From Trichostrongylus colubriformis (lineage: Eukaryota > Nematoda > Chromadorea > Rhabditida > Trichostrongylidae): a stretch of 64,000 nucleotides of DNA. Of the stretch, positions 56,401 to 64,000 are shown in pieces. Below the pieces are notes generated by a model, which made no database searches, was not told the origin of the DNA, and saw nothing but the letters and a program-made list of their open reading frames with translations. Numbering within the stretch: position 1 is the stretch's first letter; every line of letters begins with the position of its first letter. A program made the translations under genes and the position numbers. Where the stretch lies: NCBI GenBank assembly GCA_963978905.1, contig OZ022256.1, forward strand, positions 23,499,743-23,563,742, in the 5' to 3' direction.

Positions 56401-56458
56401 TATTTGATAGAACTGCATTTGTCTCATTACTTTTCGGACAACCTAATACTTGATAGAA
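56367..56458 (+). repeat. 46-bp tandem duplication of the mariner 2 right terminus
   Basis: Two 46-bp units (CACTGCATTTG / AACTGCATTTG ... CCTAATATTTGATAGAAC / CCTAATACTTGATAGAAC) each contain the 31-bp inverted terminus and about 14 bp of flank. The second copy lies outside the element, so two possible right ends exist. Confidence 0.93.
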
Positions 56459-58035
56459 CGTCGATTGTGATAAGTGATCGATTCATCCCGCGCACAGTGT
56501 ACAACAAACGTAATCTTGTAACGCAAACATTTCTTCGTGGTACCACCACAATCTTCAAAGGGCGTGGCGAAACCCGCTCACTGTCATTTGTTACATTCGT
56601 AAATTTCACTTTCTCTTACTTCCATTTCCTTCCCGGTGCCCTTTTTCAAAATCAAATCCCCTGTTCTTTGCATTTTTTACTACTGCTTTCTTTCCTACTG
56701 AAAAAAACTGCCGTCGTGGAAAGAAAACTTTTCCCGAGCACTGGCTTATGCATATTCAAATTGCTCTCTCACTGTGATGGTGGCCCAGCGCAAAACTCGC
56801 TGCTTTGCACTTTTTATTGTGAGATAGACCACCGTTCCTCGATTCTTCGACAACAATCCTATCTCCTTCTAGCAGATTTTCGCGGCTTGCTGCAACAGAA
56901 GCTAGTAGATAGTCTTGAAAAAGCCAAAATACAAAGAAAAATTTGGAAAATACGAATAAAACAATACAATAAAAAATGCTTGAGACAAAATTTAATTGTA
57001 CTGTACTGTAAATTCAAGCATAATTGTACTGTACTGTAAATTCGATTAAGTTCAAGTATTCTGCTATTTAGATATCATCCCTCGCTACACTCTCGGTGGC
57101 ACACTTGGACGAGGGTATAAATAAACAAGCAAATATATAAATGGAAGCGAGTAAATAGAACCAGTAACATAAGTGGCGTCAGCCGGCCAATTCGCTGACA
57201 AGTTATAAGTCTAGTGTTCATAGTATTAATTATAATAATGAAGATCAATGTTGATGAATGACAGTGGACGATATTAAGTAGTTATACATGACATATCGTA
57301 ATAAATAATCAAAGAAAAATGTAATGAATTAGTGATTCACGATTAGACAGATAATTCAATAAAAACAGGGATGCTCCACGGGAGTACAATGGCACAACCA
57401 CTAATTTTTTTTGATAATTTTCGTGTTAACACGGACAACAGTAAACATAGCTTCCGCTGTAGCTAGCGATAGATTCCAAACAAAGTTAAACAGCATTTCC
57501 TGTTTCGTGATCGATTACGGGTGGTAGTTTGCGTAATGTAGGCGCAACTGCTTAGTTGCCTAGCCTTGTTGGCCACATGTCAGTCGCACATAAATGGTCG
57601 ATGGTTTGTTCTGTGAAGCGGCGTCGGCTAATCTGACACGACCAGCACCCAAATCTCAGTGTTCACCGTGTGAGCCACTTGCTTCCTCCTTATTACTGTT
57701 TTTTTGGTGTCCGGAAGTTTCTGGCAATAGTTTCTTTTTAATGTTTTTTATTCAGTTCTCGAGTGTATAAAAGAACTCTTGCATACTTGGCGGAAGATGC
57801 ATGAAAAGCAAAAAGGGTCAGTTTTCTCACGCGACCTGAACGTATGTCTTTTGGTTAGTATGAAAGCACTTCTTGTTGCTTTTCATTGACAGTAAGAGCT
57901 CCCAGTAAAGGATTCCCCTGCTTTCCGTCAACCATGTATGCCTTTCCCACAATGTGAGACAGCGTGATTGGTTTATGGGAAGAAATACAATGCCGCAAAC
58001 ATTCAAATAGATCACCTTTGGTTAAACTGGTGTCG
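56459..58035. other. No gene recognised (56459-58035)
   Basis: A 211-codon plus frame (56404-57039) starts inside the duplicated mariner end and is low in recognisable features. A small direct repeat, ATTGTACTGTACTGTAAATTC, lies at about 56995-57041. TGGCGTCAGCCGG at 57174 resembles a retrotransposon primer-binding site start (TGGCG), but no LTR was identified. Confidence 0.3.
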
Positions 58036-58995
58036 AAAGGAGGCACGCCTCAGAAGCAACGGGAGAGGTAAATTTTGGCAGATTGTGAGATATGAAAGTA
58101 GGGGTGCTCAGTAGTGTGACGGTAGAGAAGAACAAAGTAACATGGCAAAAACCCAGGAGATTGGGTCCCAAAAATCTCCTTTTTTCTTGCCACCACTGCG
58201 GTAGACTACAGACGGGCGGAAAAGCTAAATCGTCCGGCCGCGACCCGTCCCGCCGGCAACTCCCTCGGCTGAAGAACTGCAGAACGACACGACGTGCTGC
58301 AGGATTGTTATAAGAACCCAAGCCACGCTTTTCAAGCTTTTCGATACGAGTTTTGCTCTACATCACCTCTTCTGAAGTGGAATGCTGTTTTCAGAGAACA
58401 TATATTAGGTTTAATAGGTTGTTCGGAAAGAAATGCGCGTTTTTTTTGTCCATCTATTTCTCTTCTACTACAGAAGATTTTGTAAAACTTTGTCTGTTAG
58501 AAAGAGAATTTTATTGCGCCTTTTGAAATACTTTTGTCTCTATCTACTTCTTTTTTTTCGAAGAAAAAATTCAAAAAAGAATTTCAATTTTTTTTTTCAA
58601 AATTTTGAAAAAAAAATTTCAAAAAAATGCAAGATTCAATGCAATAAGCGGTAAATATTTGTCGCCATGTGTATAATGTTTGCAGAAAGATGTGGCTGTA
58701 TAAAATGTCGGGCAAAGTTCCAGCGTTTAAAAAACGGTAATGAAAGCTTGGATGACGAAGAACATGGAAGTCGGCCTCAAGTCGTTGATACTTTTTTTCT
58801 TTGAAAAAAAACCAAGTAGACATAGACAAAGATATATGAAAAGATGCACAATAAAAATCTCTTTCTAATAGATTGAACTGTTTTGAAGAATCTTTTATAG
58901 TAGGAGAGAAAAATGGACAAATTCAACGCGCATTTCTTTCCGAACAACCTAACATTTCTCGTTCTCACTCTCTTCTTACCCCTCCCGGTGCCTTT
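58036..58995 (-). mobile_element. MITE, family D copy 3, split by a nested insertion
   Basis: Interior blocks GTAGGGGTGCTCAGTA, AAGAACAAAGTAACATGGC and GACCCGTCCCGCC follow the order of copy 2. After TTTTCAGAGAACATATAT the element is interrupted (58414-58952) and then resumes TTTCTCGTTCTCACTC...CCCCTCCCGGTGCCTTTG. Ends are decayed. Confidence 0.7.
58414..58952 (+). mobile_element. Mariner-derived MITE nested in MITE D
   Basis: Termini AGGTTGTTCGGAAAGAAATG-CGCG and CGCGCATTTCTTTCCGAACAACCT are inverted repeats of about 24 bp, similar to but distinct from those of mariner 2. Inside, 58690-58790 encodes KFQRLKNGNESLDDEEHGSR then PQVV. This is the mariner helix-turn-helix region (family FxxFKNGNxSLEDExxxGRPxxVD), so this is a deletion derivative of a full mariner and not an unrelated MITE. 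Confidence 0.85.
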
Positions 58996-59941
58996 GAGTG
59001 GCCACCCCGTGGCCGTCGCGACGAGGCTGCACCGCTCCAGTAGCTGTAGTGGAAGGTCACGGCCTAGCTAGCCTCGGCGTTCTCAGAGAGTCACTAGTGA
59101 GAGGTGATGCACAGGGCGCAGCACCGGTCCGTGATGATAGGCAGTGGTTGAAAAAGTCCTAAATCTCGATTTTTAGTCTTTAATTAGTTCTGTGGGTACT
59201 CTCCCACTATTTACTGTTAGTTTCCTTTTTCTTTCCTTGTTCCTTTTCCTTTTTCTTATCCAGCAACTACATCACAGAGTATCTTCAATTTATGGGCAAA
59301 CTTAACAGTCAGTGAAATTATTTTCGTGGGTAAATCAACTAGTCTAAATCAGATTACCATTTTTGCTTCTTGAAATAAAATGCAGGATTTCATTCTCTTG
59401 CTAGAAGACGAAACACTTTGTGAATATTATCAACTACTGCTCCACTTAAGACGAGAGTTGTAAGCTAGAGATTCTATCGACCTCTTATTGTAATCGTATG
59501 CAAAGTACTCATTACTTTTAATACGTGAGGCACTAGTTACATGGAGCCGCTCTTTTTGTAGCATTTTGACGTATGAGTCATGCCGGTGCGTTATATGACC
59601 CGGACGCGGGTGAGGTCCTTTTCCTGCTCCACTTCAATTTCTGACCCGCTAGCGTCACAGAATGTTATGGCGCTATGTGGATACTTGGGTATGAGACAGG
59701 GTGGTCCATTTACCACGCGGCTTCTTCTCTTCTTGGAAATAGCATCTCTTGGCTCAAAAATAATTCTTCGTGACGTCTCCCACCTTTTGTGGCTTGCTCA
59801 GCTCCGGTTGAATGGGGTTTGCACGGACCTGAACTTCGTATGGTGTCTACAAATTTTTAGTGCTAGATTCAAGGTCGCACTGCATCAGGGTGCTTTTTGG
59901 AGCTCCGATCAGTGATCTAACGATATAAGCGATAAGGTATT
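58996..59941. other. No gene recognised (58996-59941)
   Basis: A 111-codon plus frame at 59580-59915 has no recognisable domain. A pyrimidine-rich tract lies at about 59215-59260. Confidence 0.25.
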
Positions 59942-60643
59942 AGGTGTATACAGAATAAATGACCAAAACATCACTGGCCATAACTTTGCTCAGACACAAC
60001 GTTAGTTGTCGAAATAAAAACCATTCGAATCTACGGAATTTCGCCTACGATGTGGTGTAGAAAACATGCCGTTACGATCAAATTCTGGACTGCGAGAATT
60101 AATAAAGTCAAGAATGGCATTTTTACCGTGCATAGTATCGGCGAATTTTTCCTGACGCAGGTTTGCATCGAGAACCCCCGAAAAAAAGTGGTAATCCATC
60201 ACGGATAGGTCTGGGGAATAAGGAGGGTGAGGGAGAGTTTCTATGCCAAACTGCATAAGTTTTTGTTGGGTGCGCAAAACAGCGCAAAACCCCACACTTG
60301 GCAAGTCACACGGCATAAACTGATGCAGTTAGGCATCGAGATTCTCCCTCACCCCCTTATTCCCCAGAGCTATCCCTGACGGATTACCACTTTTTCCGGG
60401 TTCTCGATGCAAACCTGCGCCAGAAGAAATTCGCCGATACCATGCAGGGTAAAAATGCCATTCTTGAGTTTATCAGTTTTCGCAATCCAGAATTTTATCA
60501 TGATGGCATATTTTCTTGACAAAATCGTTGACAAGGTCGTGTAGATTCTAATGGTTTTTATCTCGACCAATAAAGTTGTGTCTGAGCGAAGTTATGGCGT
60601 TTTGAAAATGTGGTCCGTTTTGACCATTAATTCTGCACACACC
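59942..60643. mobile_element. Palindromic mariner remnant (two transposase 3' halves head to head)
   Basis: The left half (59942-60300) encodes, on the minus strand, the mariner C-terminal part (FGIETLPHPPYSPDLSVMDY, then YHFFSGVLDANLRQEKFAD, ending VDSNGFYFDN). The right half (about 60300-60643) encodes the same part on the plus strand (PPYSPELSLTDYHFF, DANLRQKKFADTM, VDSNGFY) with more damage. Both ends carry the same terminus (AGGTGTATACAGAATAAATG left; CATTAATTCTGCACACACCT right). The N-terminal half of the transposase is missing from both. Confidence 0.9.
60002..60316 (-). pseudogene. Mariner transposase C-terminal fragment
   Basis: The third catalytic Asp is retained in SPDLSVMDYHFF (the middle PS is changed to VM). 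The first two catalytic blocks are absent. The frame opens at the palindrome centre with an unrelated start, so it cannot give an active enzyme. Confidence 0.85.
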
Positions 60644-60645
60644 TA

Positions 60646-62215
60646 CAGTGCGTTTCATAATCATAAGGTTACCCTCAAATTTTCGGTTTTCAGAACACAC
60701 AGCCAACCAAAAATTTCATAAGTATTTTTTACAGATTCCTCACCACAAAAAACCCATCCATACTAGTTTTGATGACACTACCTCTTAGCCCGATATTTCT
60801 ATGAATATTTTCTGATTTTTGTGCCGTTTCATAATTATAAGGTCACTCCGAAGGAAGAGGAGATTTGCTAGAGTTAGCAGCGCATGCGAAGGAGCTCATA
60901 ATCTATGGTTCCTTCCTGTTAAAGAACGACATTAGCTAGCCGTTTGGGGAAGTAGAAACGAAATTTCGAAGAGCCTCACCACAGATATTGTTCCAGTCTT
61001 CGACAATTGCCTGTTTCGTCAGCTTTGCTTCTCAGATTCGGCGATTAAATGGGATAAATATTTTTGCGGCGATGTCTTGCAAATCTCCCCAATAGAGCTG
61101 AGACCAAGACTACATGTTATCTATGGCTGGAGGTCCGTATTTCGGGACTTTAACCACGATTCCATTGAATGACCAAAGTGAACACCAGCTCTGTCATGCT
61201 GCTAGACGCAATTATGAAGAGCCGGTCGGCTCCAAAAGGCAACTGATTTCTTCGTAAGATCTTCTAGCAGTCTCTGGAGTCCATTCTACAGGTTTCGAAA
61301 GCAAGGTTCAATGCAACCTCATTGCCGAAAACCAATTAGGCCATCACCCTTCTCCCACAAAAATTGCCAAGGTTCCGCTAGATCGGCGCACTTCTCAGAC
61401 CAAGCTAGTACTACCTCTATCCATCAGCATCATACAATTAGAGTATTTTCAGACTCAAAAACACAATTCAGATGGGATTACTCGTATGCAGGGTGCAACT
61501 GCTATGCGAATTCGGTTTCGTTCATTCCGTGCTCAAGAACAACTTTATGAATTGAAGTCGTTCCGTCTTATGGTGTGCTGTAGGCCTTGGAAACTGCTTC
61601 AGTATTTCTTTGGTGATGTTTCTGCTCTGCCTCACTACTGTACGCGCTGTCGTCCCAGGCAAGGAATGGTTCAACTCTAAATAAATCTGCTCCATGGAGA
61701 AGGTGCTGTATGAGGTGGTCCCCAAATTCCCTTTCTCGTTAATGGCAATGATCTCACGTGGGAGTCTAGAGCCTGAAAAACATCTGAAGACACCGAATCT
61801 CTCATATGTCATCTAACTGAGCACAGAAATCTACCGATTTTTTCTGGAATGGCTCTCAAACTGAGTCTAGCACCACAAGAATCCCAAATATGGGCTTTTC
61901 TCTCGGAACAAGTAGCTATCCACATGATAATTCAATCATGTATCCGAAGATGTATTTGGAATACATATCCACCTTCACAGACTTACTGGAGCCTCAACTT
62001 TTTTCCTTCTCCAAGGTGACCTTATAATTATGAAACGGTGCAAAAGACGAAAATTACTCTAAAAAACAAAAGGTAAACGAGACTGCAACCAGAAATCGGA
62101 TACGGAGGTTATTTTAGGTGAGGAATCCGTCTATAAGACTGAAAAGATCCTTTAGTGGGGTGTTGTTGAGAAAACCTGAAATTCATGGGTGACCTTATAA
62201 TTATGAAACGCACTG
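60646..62215 (-). mobile_element. Tc1-like transposon, degenerate
   Basis: Outer termini CAGTGCGTTTCATAATCATAAGG and CCTTATAATTATGAAACGCACTG are inverted and flanked by TA, as in Tc1 elements. A second, inner pair of the same motif lies at 60831-60850 and 62015-62041, giving the double terminal repeats of many Tc1-like elements. Minus-strand pieces include ALSSEAEQKHHQRNTEAVSK-like N-terminal sequence near 61590, a HFGHSMESWLKSRNTDL block near 61150 (family D/N-xxxxH-xxxWLxxRxVxLLxWP) and KLTKQAIVEDWNNICGEALR near 61000 (the Tc1 C-terminal LxxAIxxEWxxIxxE). It is too broken for a frame to be called. Confidence 0.85.
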
Positions 62216-64000
62216 TAATAAGTTGCAGAATTCATTGTGTGTAATTTGTGAAGCAGTCGCAGAGCTGGTTGGAATCCGGTCATACCGGCGGATTTGTGGT
62301 TTTTTATCTTAGATATTTCCCGGTATTCACTCGATCTCAGGCGTACTGGGTTCATCACCGACTCTTCCATCCCAATCCCGCTACCTGAACGACAGTTTAG
62401 TTCCGGAGTGGGTTATCAAAAGTTTTTCATCGTTTGCGCCAAAGCGACTTCTTATCTTATCTCCATAACTCTGTAACTGTCGCGTTTAAATGTCTCACCG
62501 CCCTACTTTCGCGATATCGTCATTTTTATGAATTTCTTCCACGGTGAAATCGTGATTGGTTGTCTTCATGGCATGGGTGGTTTACAAGTGAGTTTCCATG
62601 ACCTGGACTCCCTCTCGTGTCTAAAAACTTATCAACTGTGACAGGTTTTTTTTCCGAGAATGTGTTGAAATGGCCTCTGAGACGTTGTTTCTGAGCGATA
62701 GGTTCCTTTTCGCCTATGTGGCCCAATTGCTGTTTTAAATACGGCATGTGCATGAGCGGTCCTTTTTTGACTTCCGCTCCCGTTGGATAAGGTAGGGCCT
62801 GCAATACCACGATTTTTGAGGGTATCACCGCAACGAAAGCACAAAAAGGTGAATTATACCTATTTCTTGAATATGATATGAGACCCTTCGAAATGCGCAG
62901 TGAAGTATGCCTCGTTTGTAGAAGTCGCATGGCTTGGATATCATACTGTTGACCTGAAAATCTTAGAAGAACAAATTTTGAACGCTGTCATGAAAACTAC
63001 GGAAACTGAGTTTACTGCGCTCAAGTAATAAGTTCCCACAAACGTTTTTCAAAGAGCCGACATTTTTTATCGTATTTCCGTTCGCTACTTGTGGAACGGT
63101 CAGTCATGAATTCCTGTGCACTTTTTGAGTTGAATATTTACGCCATTTTATAATGATAGGTAATGATAGCACGGAGGGAGGTGTAGTGGCATGTTTTCTG
63201 CACAGACTGAAAGAGTGGAGTTCAAGCTCAGAAGGTGCTCCTTATTTGATCGATAGATGCACCATCCGCCTGGACGGATACGCTATTTCCAGAACTCCCT
63301 AGCCGCTAGGTCGTTATCCGAACTAAGATCACCGTAAGGGTTTGGTCAACATCAAACCCTCTAAAGCACTAAGGCGGATTCTGTTCAATTGCTGGATACG
63401 ACAGCAGTTCCGCAGTGTGAAATAATTTCTTAAAATAAAATAAATAGATTGGATTTTATAATAAACTAATTCCGAAATTTTGTGTATCCATCACATCATT
63501 CATTCTCATCGCGAATCTGTTTTCGCGCCTCCCGCATTAGTGAAGGAGGGGACCGCCAAGACGAGCCGTGGACGTTGTCCCGCCCAGTAACTACTCGATC
63601 GGATGCACCTTCAAAGATCATTCGGTGAGAACAGGTCTTCTCACTTCTGTTTACTCTCATTACTCGTCCTGGTACATCCCTGTACAAAAACTGTTTTTTC
63701 CTGACCTTTTTATGATATGTAGGTTCACATCGTGGCGAGGGAGCTTCGTTTGCCTCCACATAACGCCACCGGAAATCCTCTATGGACTTCATCAGAAGCA
63801 TATCTATTGTAATTACAAAAAATCTCGTTTATGAAACGTTTTTCTTCCGGTGATCTGATCGAAAGAAGGCGCTCTGCCTACTTATTACTTCCACATGTTT
63901 ACTCCTTTTCCAAGGCAGTTTTCTCCATTCGTACCCCATCTTTGCATTTGCGAAGCTAGGCAGCGTCCTTGAAACAATTACCGTTCGCACCTTAGTGAGA
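62216..64000. other. No gene recognised (62216-64000)
   Basis: Minus frames at 62526-62930 (134 codons) and 63496-63801 (101 codons) lack motifs, signal peptides or clear splice partners. An ATAAAATAAATAGATT-type A-rich stretch lies near 63435. The window ends without a recognisable feature. Confidence 0.25.

Noticed and set aside
56404..57039. 211-codon plus-strand open frame
   Set aside because: It starts inside the duplicated mariner terminus, has no recognisable motif, and its end contains a simple direct repeat; likely chance.
57174..57190. Retrotransposon primer-binding site (TGGCGTCAGCCGG)
   Set aside because: No LTR pair or gag/pol was found near it; a 13-bp match is not enough.

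Overview
The window looks like a eukaryotic, nematode contig, probably from a strongylid (hookworm-like) clade V worm; the species is inference. The evidence is spliced genes with short GT-AG introns and nematode-type acceptors, a one-domain secreted ShKT peptide, and a dense load of mariner, Tc1-like, RTE, CR1-like and BEL/Pao elements and MITEs. I saw no prokaryotic operons, no tRNA or rRNA genes and no CRISPR array.

Layout. 1-33 kb is almost entirely transposon debris: a broken minus-strand RTE element (1-4.2 kb), a CR1/Jockey-like RT remnant (7.6-8.6 kb), a long hairpin (10-10.6 kb), one small secreted ShKT gene (14.06-14.30 kb), a minus-strand BEL/Pao pol fragment (15.6-16.6 kb), a tandem MITE pair (16.8-17.8 kb), and a plus-strand BEL/Pao element (19.3-29.5 kb). 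That BEL element is interrupted first by a mariner and then by a 4.6 kb inverted-repeat element that itself holds an RTE retrotransposon.

33.9-52.7 kb is the gene-bearing part, and I could build three multi-exon models that keep phase throughout. They are CNOT11 (CCR4-NOT subunit; 14 exons, 540 aa, plus strand), GTF2H4 (TFIIH p52; 11 exons, 459 aa, plus strand, starting 676 nt after the CNOT11 stop), and a 9-exon, 401-aa PH-domain gene on the minus strand lying wholly inside the 6.8 kb seventh intron of GTF2H4. CNOT11 and GTF2H4 serve separate machines (mRNA deadenylation; basal transcription and nucleotide excision repair). Their same-strand spacing and acceptor-like sites just before each ATG make a nematode-style operon possible but unproven.

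52.7-64 kb returns to transposons: a near-complete mariner with perfect 31-bp termini and a single internal stop, a mariner-derived MITE nested in another MITE, a palindromic mariner remnant abutting a degenerate Tc1-like element, and unassigned sequence. At least four MITE subfamilies here share termini starting TTAAAGGCA and no transposase for them is visible.
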